NCBI GenBank assembly: GCA_030549495.1
Contig: JAUIRK010000142.1
Span: 756,001-820,000 of the forward strand
Source: Nectonema munidae
Lineage: Eukaryota; Nematomorpha; Nectonematoida; Nectonematidae
Direction of reading: 5' to 3'
DNA length: 64,000 nucleotides
Part shown: piece by piece, positions 36,131 to 48,071 of the stretch
How positions within the stretch are numbered: position 1 is the first letter of the stretch
How the letters are laid out: each line of letters starts with the position of its first letter
Translations under genes and position numbers: made by a program
The notes under the pieces: model-generated
Database searches by the model: none
What the model was told of the DNA's origin: nothing
Seen by the model: only the letters and a program-made list of their open reading frames with translations

Positions 36131-37321
36131 GAATTTACGAATTTTGTAATTGAACAATAATGAAGCGTTATTCAATTTCAATAAAGAGTAATTTTCAACG
36201 CCTCTTCTATAATCACCTTTTTATGCCAAAAAAGATCTTCAAGAAACAAAGTTTTTTCCAAAGGTAATGCCAAAAAATATGAAATTAAATATCTTAATCT
36301 TTTCTTCACCGAGAATATGGTTAGCACATTTAGGAATTCAAAAGATATAGGTAATATTCAATAGCGGCAAGATGCATTTAGAACAAATTTCTCGAAAATT
36401 GTCATCAATTTTAGAGTTAGCAACAATAGAATATGTATGTCACAGGTTCTACGGCTTTCATACCTAAAAATTATCCGGTTGACTGGATATAAAAGTATGA
36501 TTTAATTAACACAATATTGTTTCCCAAAAAATAATTTAAGCCTGTTTATGTGGTGTGAGACTATATTTTTCAAGAATTGATACATTTAGATAAAAAACCA
36601 CTACAAAAATGTTAGACTACAACAAATATACATCTGGGGTAAACGTTTTAAAAAAGATTCTTCGAAAGTTTAGCTGTTATATATAAGGCTTTGAGATGAT
36701 GGCCAATATTGATATTTACAAATTTTCTCCACATTCCTGCTAATAACAGCTAGGTAATTATGACAGCTAATCGAAGAACTTTCCCATATGTTGCAAAAAA
36801 GTCAGGAATAGCTTTGTAAACCATCTAGCTTATCTCTTACTGAAAGGTCTATAAAAATCAGAAGCGAACGTTCATATACTAGCATATCTGCTCGAAATCT
36901 GATTTGGTTTTACAATTTTACCAAAACTAGTAAATTAACTACAACACCCAATGTTAAAGGTGACTGCTATTCGGCAAATTATAAGCCTAGAAAAAGGGGA
37001 ATAAAAATTCTAGTGACTATGGCGAATTTGCTTTCAACGATCATACTTTATTTTTAAGTTCCAATTGTAAAAACGCATGGTAAATCATATATTAAAACAA
37101 GAAATACTCATACTTTGTCCAAAAATATTTTTAAAACCCTTTCGTTGTTAAATTTAATGTTTTATTTTTCTTTTTTCCAAAAAAAGATTTTTTATGAATC
37201 GTTTGGTAAATTTCATCGAGTACAGGTTACTTTTATATTGAAAATATAAATATGCATTGTAAATGTTATATTGTAGTCTATAACTTATTTTTAATGTTGG
37301 ACCGAATCTTTTTGGTTTTGC
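36131..37321. other. AT-rich spacer
   Basis: No gene, RNA or repeat end recognised. Confidence 0.4.
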
Positions 37322-38720
37322 TTTAAGAAGAAGAAGAAGGATTTATTTCAATTATATTAAACAGGCAAAAAGGAAATAACATTATAGCAAGCAATTGATA
37401 ATATGAAAATCTTTAATTCCCTTGATTGCAACAGATTTCCAAAAGCCATTCGACCGTTGTTAGAAAACCTCTAAGATTATAGATAGAAACTATAAAAATC
37501 AAAAAGAATTTACAATTTGTTTAATAATAGAATATTATGGGTTACAATGATGAAAGAGAAAATAAACAAAAATGTAAATGAACATAATTTCAGAAAATGT
37601 GGCTTGTGTTAAATAATAAAGAGAAAAGTGCTTTTCATAATTGTTCGAAACAATCAAGAAGTCTTTCTCTACAAAAGCAATTTGAATAACATGAGTTATG
37701 TTATATATTCAAAAAGTTTTTGATGTAGGTAGAATAAGTAGTTATTTTTTGATTTAAGTAGGGCATTTCAAAGTAGTTAGCTCCAGTGACTGATGGCTCG
37801 GAACCTCAAAAACATTTAAATTTGGGATTTCTGTAAAAGGAATAACAAAATTGTTATCCCCCTTTGTTTATAGCTATGTTTATCTGAACAGATTTCAAAC
37901 CATGATTGAAAAAAAGTAGGTAATTTCCCATTCACAAAGTTATGTATAAATTTTATAAGTTGATGTATGCACATATCATCAATCTTGAGAATCGGTATAC
38001 TTTAAAAATTTGTCACCAGTATGGGAAAAGTAAGGTAGGTTAAAAATAAGTCTCACTGATTTTTTCTGTAATATTCTGAGGCGGTTCAATTTAGTGTAAC
38101 CCGAATTGATCAAACTATAAATAAAATAAGGTAATATTAAAGCTTTATTTATTAGAATTAGTGTATATTTTTTACATATTTTATTAATCCAATAACATAA
38201 CTAATTTTCGTTGAAACAAATTTTATATTCCATTTTAGGTTATTATCTACAACAAGGCCTACTAGATTGAAACTATCGACAATCAAGATCAAGATTGTTG
38301 AAACAATATCTATTTCGTTTACTGGAAAAGAACTTTCCTTTGGACTTTGATTTATTGACAGCGAATTTTTTGAACACCATGTGTATATAAAAGTTAGATT
38401 TGCGTTGATATAGTTTTCATAGCTTCCATATTTAACAATAATATTATCATTCAGATAAAATAGCAGAGTTGTGTCATCAGCAAAAATAAATAAGCACATG
38501 TATTACAAGAATTTTGTAAATCGTTGAAATATATTGAAAAGAATAATGGACCTAGAAGCAAACCTTGAAGTATACCTTTTCAGTATTCAATAATTCAGAA
38601 ATATTTCCATTTAAGCACACTTGTTGTTTTCGTTCATTGAAGTACGAGTGAAGAAATGAGGTACTGTTTTTATCGAAACCATATATATGAAGTTTTGCAA
38701 GTAAAACTTCAGGTTCAACG
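37322..38720 (-). mobile_element. CR1/L2-type LINE 3' part
   Basis: Minus strand: LAKLHIYGFDKNSTSFLHSY, FNERKQQVCLNGNISELLN, then FADDTTLLFYLNDNI (the catalytic ADD box), IYTWCSKNSLSINQS and FNLVGLVVDNNLKWN, in the order of RT domains 4 to 7. The 3' end probably lies at the CTT microsatellite (AAG on the plus strand, 37325-37340), as such LINEs end in short tandem repeats. One frame change separates the first part from the ADD box. Confidence 0.75.
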
Positions 38721-38979
38721 TTATCTAATTCACTATTTTATTTTATATATTTGCTTTGGAAAAGGAGTTTATACTCAGAAACTAGTCAGCAAAATCAGCA
38801 ATAAAGTGTCCAGTTTTTACAATTTTTTATATTTGTTATAATTATATTTTATACCTTATAATATTATTGTTATGCACATGTGTTATTATCACTCGGATTG
38901 TTACTTCCCCATAAGATGAGCATAACTGAACAACCGATGCTGGGGTTGGATTTAGTCTTTTTGCTTTTTCAATTGATTT

Positions 38980-39640
38980 TATATCAATTAAATATCATTT
39001 TGTAAAGAATTAATTTCATTTTGACTTAAAAACATCGCGACTACAAAAAAATAAGTTCAGAATTAGAAACAATTTATTTTTTGAAAGACATAAATTTAAA
39101 ACAGTTTAAATTAAACCTGTTTTAGTTTTATCACTACGATTTTAGTCTTAATTTTTGAATCTAATGGTAAAAGAAAGAATGTTCAATCTTTCTAAGGATA
39201 CTATCATTATCAAGTATGCATTGAATTTGTTAAACATAAATTGAGTATTTGTAGAATAGTCTTTTGTGTTTTTTGTATCTTTATTTTTTGGAAGATTCAT
39301 CATATATACAAAGACTCATGTGAAACACTATACATCACACAAAATGGTAAAAATGTCATCTTTCTTTAAGGTTTTTCATGAAATGTACCAATATTTGAAT
39401 TTTTGTTAAGACCAAAGTTACATTGGAACCAATTCATAAATCTTTGTAATAATAAGTAGTCTTTCTCGTACATTAGCAAATTCTAGTTCAATTCTGGCAA
39501 ATTCATGAGTCTTTCAAATTACACTATCCATACATAACTTTAATTTTTCTTGGAATTTTTTTTTGTTATTATTACACATTCTAAACTTATAACAGAGTAA
39601 TATTTTAAAACGGCTTTTATTTTAATTAGATCAAGTATAA
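38980..39640 (-). pseudogene. SUPT3H: SUPT3H pseudogene, distant copy
   Basis: Minus-strand DNA matches the intact SUPT3H gene (52446-53357) along most of its length, from the C-terminal histone fold (the ACATCGCGACTACAA region) to the N-terminal one (ACACTATCCATACATAACTT). It is broken by small deletions and stops and is shorter than the gene. There is no poly-A tail beside it. Because the functional gene has no introns, a DNA-level duplication and a retrocopy cannot be told apart from gene structure. Confidence 0.8.
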
Positions 39641-42538
39641 ATTCGTGATCAAATTATTAAAGAAAAAAGGAAACACACATACATCGAATATCATTCAACG
39701 TTTTTCTTAAATAATGGTATTATTTTAAAGCTTATTTATTTTTCTATTTGTCAAAGATAAGCATATTCTTCCATAACTTGATAACACGATAGGGAATGGA
39801 ATACAGAATCACTAAATCCATATGCATTTACTACTAGACATTCTGCTGATTAATTGCAATTTAAAATATATAAAATCAAAGATAAAAATTATTTATTTTT
39901 TAATTTTAATTTTATTCCTTTTCTAATCAAAAATAATAATAAAAAATTCGATTCGTGAAATTTAAATTTGGAAATGTGAAACCTAGTGTAAAGATTACTT
40001 TATATTCAAATTTTAATTATCTCTTAAATTTTATTTTATTTTTGAAAAACAAATACTAATCTATCGTCCTATACAATAGGCTTGATATATTTTTCGGAAT
40101 AATTTTTTTTGCAAGTTTTCTCTTTTTTGATATTGAAATAATAATACATAATTTTAAGGTAGGTTACCCTTAAATATATGTTAATAAATATTTAGAAAAA
40201 CTAGCATTTAAAATAAGATCCTAAGAGATTAAAAGAATATGCAATAATTGAAAGCATAGATAAACATTTACATAATATGAATAGCTTATTTATTACACCA
40301 AGTATATGGTATATAAATTCAAAGATTTTTTTTACTAACTTCACTATCAAAGACAGTTATTTTAAATATAAGTATATAAACAGATATACTTCGAAGATTC
40401 GATTTCCTGATATGATAATGTATAAATTGTATCATTGGAGTAACGAAAAATAATAAAGTTCGATGGCACATTTTTTCCAAAAAGTAAAAATCACTGAAAT
40501 AAATCCAGCTTTTATTTAACTTTACTACAAACAAAGTGAGAATTGAGCCATGGGTGGCACAGATTCAGATCTTTTCATTCTTATCTTGCATGATATTAAG
40601 GTGGAGTTTGTACGGTGAAATTCATCGTTTTTTTAGTTAAATACTCGCAGCCTTTTTAGAACTAAAATAAATATTTTGCCAATTTTTTATTTTTTAGCCC
40701 ATTTAATAATTCAAATAAGTAATAAATTATAATTAACTGCAAATAGGATATATACTATAGCATATTTGTCAATTTTCTTAAAGATTCTCAGCCTATCTAA
40801 ACATCATATATGGGTAAAAAATCCCAACCATTTTTTTTTAAATTATACGTGGAATACTCACTTGTTTAATCAAGTTTCTGAACTTTTTCTAAGTACCTTG
40901 TGTCAAGGGATAAAATCAACCCAAATGACAAAAATAGTATTTAAACTTGAACAACTCTTTTCCCAAAAAGAAGAATAAGTATTCATTTCTGAAAACTGGT
41001 TGTAAGCAGCTTGAAAAAGTTCTTTATATGGAAGTGGAGATTTATATTCCATTAAAGCATAAATCAAAGAAACAGGTGTTTAAGCCTTATTGCTTTCAAA
41101 AATTAGTAAGCGACGATTTGAGGAAGAAATGCAATCACAAAATAAAAATCATTGTGAATCTGGTTCCCAAGTTATGTAGTCCAATGATTTTCTAAATGCA
41201 ATCATCGAATTTGATCGCTTTTTTCTTCATATGATTCAGAGATTTGTCAACAGCAATTGAAAATTGACAATAAATTTATATTTCTTCGTCCTGACATTCC
41301 TATATATTTTTCGAGTCGCACTATAATTGAATTTTGTGATCACTATACAAATATACAGCTTAATAGTCACGCACACTTTCTCTAATTTGATGATATTTTC
41401 TACGATTACTTTTTAAAAGGGTAGGATATAGTATTACTTTGAATATTATCAAATAAACGTTCCACCTTATTTTCTATTCAACTGTGCCATTTTTTCCTGG
41501 AATTTGGGTAGGAGTGTACAAAGAATATTCCCCAATTTGATGATTATATAAAGCCCATCTTGAGACTACAGAAGGTAATACGTTATTGTTGAGTTTAAAC
41601 AAAAATAAGGAACAAGCCCTTGAAGTAGAGATGGCCAAACGTGAAAATTATCTTTTGAAGAAATAAGTTTCAAGAATGGGAATATAAGTCTTTGTTGAAA
41701 ACAATCTTCAACACCTTTTTCTCAGAAGTGTAAACTCTGTGAGTTGCTGCATAGCTCTGATTAATGAAGCTATATTGTAAGTGAGGCAAAAAAGGATTAA
41801 ATATCAACATACAGAATACTACGTAGCTGTTTCAACTGACCAATCACAGTACTCAACTCGCCAAGAAGACAATTACAGTGTGATTTTGAGTTTAATCTCT
41901 TGTCTGCAATCAAACCTAAAGAATTGAATTCATCTTCATAATCAATATTTTTGTCTGGAAGCACCTCATAGGAGGATTTGAGAAGCAGATGACTTCACCT
42001 TTTCTAGATTCAACTACAGAGAATCTGAAGAAAACCAAAATTAAGATTTGCCCGTTTTTTGAGAATTTGGAGTCTTCTAAAGGAATTGATGTAGTGGCAT
42101 CATCCGAATAGAGATAAATATTGTCAAAAGATGACCTTCAAAATATTCTAATGGCTTGTTCATTCTTTTTTAAAGTTACGAGACTTATTGATGTATTTGA
42201 AATCAAGTGATGCAAAAATAGAAAAATGAGGATATACAGAAGAACACCATTAGGTTTGAAATTCAAAGAAGAGTCTAAACAGTTACCAATGATAGTGCTA
42301 TGCTGAGAACGTGTTTGTTTAGTTATAGTGAATTTAAAATTTATTGTGCGATCCAATTGATTAAATTGAGAGACACGTTTTGCCAGCATCAGAGCTTGGA
42401 AGTAAAACTTAATTATTCAATGAAAAGTTTAATCAAGTTTTTCATCTTTTCAGTTGAATTTTCTTCTCTATCGCCATTTTCAATCAAATGAATGAGTTCT
42501 TTGCACAGATTTTCTTTTGACATTTAAACACTTGATAG
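39641..42538. other. AT-rich region with unassigned open fragments
   Basis: Mostly A/T runs. Between 41800 and 42390 both strands have moderately open frames (for example minus VLPDKNIDYEDEFNSLGLIA), which could be a decayed coding sequence that I cannot name. Two overlapping plus frames at 40766-41195 show no motif. No intact gene is supported. Confidence 0.3.
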
Positions 42539-42690
42539 CAGTGATGGCCTGCGTTACGTTTCAGAAAAGAAATTTCGTATTTTCAAACGCTAAACTGAAA
42601 TTGAAATGTAACAACGTAATTAAAGCTTATCAAAAAAATTTCCTTGATGTTTTTTTACCTTTCCAATAAATGCCTCCAATATTCTTTAGA
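42539..42690 (+). repeat. Dispersed repeat X, copy 1
   Basis: It starts CAGTGATGGCCTGCGTTACG and shares GCCTGCGTTACG, AAATTTCGTATTTTCAAAC, AACGTAATTAAA and the TAAATGC...AATATT end with an inverted copy at 56835-57022. The CAGTG start would suit a hAT-type end, but no opposite terminus was found. Confidence 0.6.
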
Positions 42691-44114
42691 CAATCAGAAT
42701 TCTGTTTTTTATATTATTATGCAATTAATAAGACGATTAAGGAAGTTAATTAGGAATAATGCAGTTTGTTAAACAAAATTCTAAAACATCGAATTAGATA
42801 TATCACGGCTGCCACTTTTTTGAAAAGTCAGGAAATTTGCTATGTTAGCATGGCTTTCAAATATGATGCTTTTGCGTGCGGTATATTCTGCCTTATTTTG
42901 CTTAAATTCAAATCCTATATTTGCTTTAGCTAAGGGCAACATTTATAAAGAAATTTTGTGTGTATGGAGTTCGTCTATGTGTAGCTTGAGTCTTGCATAA
43001 TTTATACAATAATTTGAAATTTTAAGCACTCAACTTTTTGCATAAAATTATGTAATCTATTCTGAATAATTATACAAATTTTGGTTAATTTTCACAAATT
43101 TGTGTACTAAGTTGGAGCAGTTTTTAGAAAATATTAGTCAACTTTCCATAACGATGATGGTAAATCTGCATTCGACCAAAATTTTTATAAATTTTTGCTT
43201 AAAAATTTTATGAAAATAAACTTCATGAATTATTTTGAATGGATTGAAGATAATATATGATTATCTTTTCATGCAAACTATTGTATAAACTGGACTGTGA
43301 CTTTCGATCAACTTATTTTTATTGATTAATGATTCTTTTAAATTTCTAATTAATGATTCCTTTAAAATCTAAACAAATCAGAATCACACAACTTTATTGA
43401 TTGGAAGAATATCTTCCCACTCAAGTAATAAGCTTTAACTTGATAAATCTATTTATAACTCACAGATTTTTTGTAGTTTGGTTTTTTCCTTACGTAATTT
43501 TGAATCGTATTTTTTATAATAAAAAAAAGCTTGAAAATGATCTTAAATAACCTGTTTTTAGCAATTTCGAGTTAATTCTTGATTTTATCAAATATTACAT
43601 GGGAATATTGAAGTAGGAAAAAGATACCAGCTAAAGGTGATAAAATTTCAGCCAATAAAAATAGAACAAAAACTAAATCTAAAACACTAAATCTAGAACA
43701 GTTATACGGTAACCAATTAAATAAAGGGTATTCTGGCTGAGCTAATACGAAGCATATGCTCCCAAGGGAGTTAGATTTTTTTTACAAAGCAACGGCCTGA
43801 CAAAGATTTCTCATAAATTCTATGAAACAGTTCTCTAACAAGACGCTTACGATTTCTGTGTTGCTGCGATAATTAAATAAACCATAAGGCGATCATAACT
43901 TTTTGATGCATTACCATCGCGAAGTGTTTTCATCAAGATTATTGACACTAAATTGGGGATTCTGAGGTTCGAACCCATGACCAACAAGAGTCAAAGCCAG
44001 CTTCTAGACGAAAATTCAAACTCAGGCGTTGGATTTAAAAGATGTGCTTTTATATCAAAATGAGGATTTTTTAATAACCTTTTGTTTAGATCAACATCTT
44101 TAAAAGTTTTTGAG
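42691..44114. other. Upstream region of VPS33A
   Basis: AT-rich. An acceptor-like TTTTGTTTAG ends at 44089, 25 bases before the VPS33A start, which suggests a 5' UTR intron or a spliced-leader site. A minus-strand tRNA-like piece lies at 43960-44010. No promoter element is recognisable. Confidence 0.4.
43960..44010 (-). repeat. tRNA-like fragment
   Basis: On the minus strand, TGTTGGTCATGGGTTCGAACC resembles the variable and T-arm region of a tRNA with its B box. An A box is only vaguely present, in AGAAGCTGGCTTTGA. It is probably a SINE or pseudo-tRNA remnant just upstream of VPS33A. Confidence 0.35.
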
Positions 44115-46289
44115 ATGAAGCTTCATTCTAGAAAAAGTTTGAATGATTTCACCCTCATCCGTGACAACAACAAAAAACTTTTTCTAGACGTGATTGACGC
44201 TTGCAACGGAAGTAAAGCGATCATATGGGATGATGCTTTAGCTGGGGCATTTGGTCTATTTGCTGAATGGTCTCTTCTACAAGATCATAATGTTAAGCGC
44301 ATGTTCTACCTCCCTAAATCGTGTCCCGATGAATATAAACTGCCCACAACCTCTGTCCAAAGCATTCTCTTCGTTATTAGGCCCGTGGTGGCCTTGGTGC
44401 AAGCGATTTTGTGCGGTCTGGCACGAGAAGATGGAGCGGAGATATTGTCGAAAGATTATCATATCGCTTTTGTCCCTGAAAAATGCACACATTGCGAGCA
44501 TGTGATCAAAGCATCCGGATTCATTTCCACCTTCACCTCGATAACTAGTTTGAGGGTCCACACTTTCCCCCTGGACCTTGATCTGCTTTCCATGCACAAC
44601 GATACTACGTTACGAAATTTTTACGTAGAAAAGGACCAAGTCACGCCTGTTTACCAGATATGCCAAGCTTTGCTTTCTCTCCAAAAGATTTTTGGCGTTA
44701 TTCCTCACATAACTGGCAAAGGAGAGATTGGCAAGAAAGTGGCAGAACTCTTTTTAAAGTACTCATCCCAGGAACTGGGCCATTGCAGCGCAACATATGG
44801 TAACGAACATAATTCTCCTCTTTCCTACGGTTCGATTAATACTCTTATTTTGATTGACAGGAGCGTAGATTATTTAACTCCTCTGCTTACTCAATTAACA
44901 TATGAGGGCTTGATCGATGAAATTTATGGAATCAAAAACAACCAATCAAAAGTCGATATCAACACACTCCTTAACGATGAAAAGATGGATTCAAGCAATC
45001 AAACTTCGTTTACACCTTCACAGGCGGAAGCTTCTTCAAATTCCAGTCAAAGTGTGAAAATGCTGTCTCTTTGTTCAAAGGACTCTATATACGCGAATAT
45101 CAGGGATAGGAACTTTAATGCGGTGCCTCCTGTGCTGAACGCCACGATAAAATCTCTTTCCCAAGACTTTGAGGAGAGAAAGCAGGCGAAATCGGTTGCA
45201 GAAGTGAAAGCGTTTGTTGCAAAGCTGCCCGAACTGAGTGCTCGGAAGCAGTCGTTGTCTCGGTTTACGAAGTTGACCGAAGCGATGAAGTCTTACGTTG
45301 CTCAAGATGAATTCAAAGAAGGACTCGGCATTCAACAACAACTTCTCTTTCGCATTAACACCGACTGCTTTCATCCCCGAATCGACGAAATGTTGACTAA
45401 GGGCGAAGCTATTTCCGAAGTTATGCGATTAATCTGTCTTCAGTGCTTTGTAAACGACGGCCTTAAAGTTACCCTTTTGCAAAGCTACATCAGAGAAGTT
45501 GTTCACGTTTACGGCTTCAAGCACTTTCTAACGATGCAAAATTTGATCAAGTGCCACATTTTACACGATGATATCACATCATCATCATCATCATCCACTA
45601 ATCCGATCTCGCAATCTTCTGCCTCCAAGAAGAAATCGTTCAGCGCCAAATGCAAACTCCTTAAGTTGATCGTAGAGAACACGAACGAGAAACAGCCAAA
45701 CGACATATCCTATACTTTCAGCATGTACGCTCCATTATCCATCAGAGTGATGCAAGCATTGCCCCCAACCTGCCCCACTATCTCCCCCGAAAACAACCCC
45801 AACTCCTCAGGGTCCAAGCTTCTGCAAAGTCTCTTGCCAGAGCATCCGCTCTTCCACTACACCCAATCTCTCTCGTCTTTTCTGATTCGTTCATCTCTCG
45901 TCCAATTTCCGAAATCTCCTCTGGCCCTTCCCTTCTTAAAGACGCAGGAAAGCACTGTCGTGTTCGGCTCTTCTCATTCATATTCATCGTCAATGTCTTC
46001 GCGTTACACGACTCCAACACAAAATCCCAATCAAGACCCCATGCGCAGCGATCTGTCATCCAAGAGTGACGCTGAAGGGAGCGTTCCTGTTTTCCTCATT
46101 TTTTTCGTGGGGGGCCTGACTTATGCAGAAGTGTCTGCAATTCGCTTCATCGCGTCCCACGAAGACCCGGATAGCGTTTATTTGGTTGCGTGTGATCACA
46201 TGATCAATTCCAAGACTCTGCTTAAGGCCATCAGCCAAGAACTAGTCTCGCCCTTTGACACGCGTCAACAGGGGGATGATGATGGCTGA
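44115..46289 (+). CDS. VPS33A: VPS33A, Sec1/Munc18 subunit of HOPS and CORVET
   Basis: VPS33A templates SNARE assembly for endosome and lysosome fusion within HOPS/CORVET. The 724-codon intronless frame aligns with the family from GSKAIIWDDALAGAFGLFAE (VPS33A: GSKAIVWDE) through DLDLLSMHND, IPHITGKGEIGKKVAEL, LILIDRSVDYLTPLLTQLTY-EGLIDEIYGI, IRDRNFNAV, DISYTFSMYAPLSIR, to IFFVGGLTYAEVSAIRFIAS near the end. The IYGI and DRxVD motifs favour VPS33A over VPS33B. I start at ATG 44115; the frame stays open 5' but only across an apparent acceptor. It is about 130 residues longer than human VPS33A because of Ser-rich insertions near residues 290-330, 490-510 and 560-660. It ends in an acidic GDDDG. 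Confidence 0.93.
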   Translation: MKLHSRKSLNDFTLIRDNNKKLFLDVIDACNGSKAIIWDDALAGAFGLFAEWSLLQDHNVKRMFYLPKSCPDEYKLPTTSVQSILFVIRPVVALVQAILCGLAREDGAEILSKDYHIAFVPEKCTHCEHVIKASGFISTFTSITSLRVHTFPLDLDLLSMHNDTTLRNFYVEKDQVTPVYQICQALLSLQKIFGVIPHITGKGEIGKKVAELFLKYSSQELGHCSATYGNEHNSPLSYGSINTLILIDRSVDYLTPLLTQLTYEGLIDEIYGIKNNQSKVDINTLLNDEKMDSSNQTSFTPSQAEASSNSSQSVKMLSLCSKDSIYANIRDRNFNAVPPVLNATIKSLSQDFEERKQAKSVAEVKAFVAKLPELSARKQSLSRFTKLTEAMKSYVAQDEFKEGLGIQQQLLFRINTDCFHPRIDEMLTKGEAISEVMRLICLQCFVNDGLKVTLLQSYIREVVHVYGFKHFLTMQNLIKCHILHDDITSSSSSSTNPISQSSASKKKSFSAKCKLLKLIVENTNEKQPNDISYTFSMYAPLSIRVMQALPPTCPTISPENNPNSSGSKLLQSLLPEHPLFHYTQSLSSFLIRSSLVQFPKSPLALPFLKTQESTVVFGSSHSYSSSMSSRYTTPTQNPNQDPMRSDLSSKSDAEGSVPVFLIFFVGGLTYAEVSAIRFIASHEDPDSVYLVACDHMINSKTLLKAISQELVSPFDTRQQGDDDG

Positions 46290-46400
46290 TTCTCTTTGCA
46301 TCTTTTCTTCACACATGTTTTCTGTTAAATTCGAAGTAAGTATTTCATTTTATATGTTTTAATTGGCAATTTCTTCCTTTATTAGACTAAATGCTGAGCG

Positions 46401-46406
46401 AATAAA
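46401..46406 (+). promoter_or_regulatory. VPS33A polyadenylation signal
   Basis: The first AATAAA after the VPS33A stop, 112 bases downstream. Confidence 0.5.
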
Positions 46407-47399
46407 TATGATTGTTAAAAGCAAACTTCGCCTCAATCCTTACTCTGATCTCGTGTTCCTCACTAATAATGTCTTTGTGTGCGCATATACATATATATTG
46501 TTTGTTGAGAACTCGCGGAGCGTGACAAAATTTCAATAGAATTAATTAGTTACGTTAAAAAAATCGTTGTTTTTCCGTTTATTTTTAATAATTTTTTTCC
46601 TTGAACATTTTGTCACAACGTAAATCTTCAGCATTAAAATCTCTTGCGAGATTTAATCACGCAACCCCAAAATTCTTTGCTCAAAATATGCATATATTGT
46701 AGTTATGACACATTAGACTTTTTTATTTCCAAATAGATGGTATTAATGATTTGGTAGAAGGTATAAAAAGAAAGGGAGAGTTTCTTTTGTGATTTTTGCT
46801 AACTTTTTTTTTCTTTTTTTTCCTTCTTTTTACAGATCCCTCTACTCTCCCTTGGATGGTCACTCAAAAATCTACCAAAAAAAGATGTTTTTTTAAAGCG
46901 TAAAAAATGATGATTACTTTTATTTTATTCAGTGTAATTAATAAAATTATATATTTGTTTTTCCCAAACCTTTGAGTTTGTTTGAATTAAATTTCTTCTA
47001 AAGAATCTGCATCTAAAGAAAAATATCATATGGTGGGAAAAATTAATAGCCTTAAATCCATTTTATTTATTTTCATGCTTAATACTTTCAAAAGTGTGCG
47101 AAAATTCTCTTTTTTCAAAAGAACAACTCCTTGAATTTCTCGATTGATGTAAATGAAATTCTAAATTTTGTGCAATTTATGATATAGTCTGCTCTCTATC
47201 CTATCAGTAGCTCCCCCCAAATTTTTTTTCCAGGCTTGCCGCCTCTTAGTTTTTAAAAATTATTTTTCTGCTTAGCAGATCTAAATAATTAAGTGTCTTT
47301 CTTTTTAAGACTTTAAACTCATGCACAATAATTAGCAATGATTAAAGAGTACAGAAAATAAGATCTTTCAAACCAGCACAAAACATTACATCAATGGTG
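46407..47399. other. Spacer after VPS33A
   Basis: AT-rich with pyrimidine runs. No gene or repeat end recognised. Confidence 0.4.
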
Positions 47400-47720
47400 G
47401 GAACTTGTCCGCTCTTGAAGGGATAAAAGTGTGCGTGAAAGATGAGGATTGAAGTTGCTCGGGCACATTGAATGAAGAGAACACATTTGTTAACTGAAAA
47501 GAGTGCAAAAGTTGAAATATGAAGAAGTTTATAGAAGGGGCACACCGAAGAAAACTTGGAGAGAAGTGATAAATGAAGATTTAAGAATACAGAACCTGAA
47601 TATCGAAGAGCAAAGACAAACATTATAGAATAAATGACTGAAGAATTTGAGGGAGGACTACTCTGAAAAGGAACAAAGAAATCTGAAGAATGAACGATGA
47701 TGATTATGATGTGCACCATA
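47400..47720 (+). mobile_element. LINE 3' coding-end fragment
   Basis: The plus strand contains YRRGTPKKTWREVINEDLRI, followed by NLNIEEAK and further degraded sequence. This is the usual C-terminus (RGRPKKTW...EDL...) of the same LINE group as the copies at 24455 and 33085. Only the last hundred or so codons remain. Confidence 0.6.
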
Positions 47721-48071
47721 AATCGGGTTATAAATTAAATGTCGGATGATATGCGAGTATATACCATATGCAGTTTTACAATTGAGGTAAAAACTTATCA
47801 TTTCTCTGCTTATTATCTGAAAACTGTTTTAGAAATTCATTTTGTTTTACATCTGTTTCGCCTTTTTTAAACAATGCTGTCTCCCCTTGCAGTAAAACCG
47901 GCAACGCTATTGTTTGCACCTACAAAGGCTCAATTTTATCTCCATCTTCATGCTGTATCTCTTTTTCAAAGTATACCATCTCAATCCCATTTTCTAATTT
48001 AAAAAGAGAAATTAAATTGAAAAAATACAAAAAAGAAATGAAAATTTTATATAATCGGTACAGACTGAATG
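47721..48071. other. Short spacer between LINE copies
   Basis: AT-rich with no gene or repeat end recognised. Confidence 0.4.

Noticed and set aside
41800-42390. Decayed gene on the minus strand
   Set aside because: Several open fragments exist, but their frames change and no family is recognisable, so it is mentioned only as possible.
44082-44114. Eleven-residue N-terminal extension of VPS33A
   Set aside because: The extension lacks an ATG and crosses an apparent splice acceptor at 44089. The family alignment fits the ATG at 44115.
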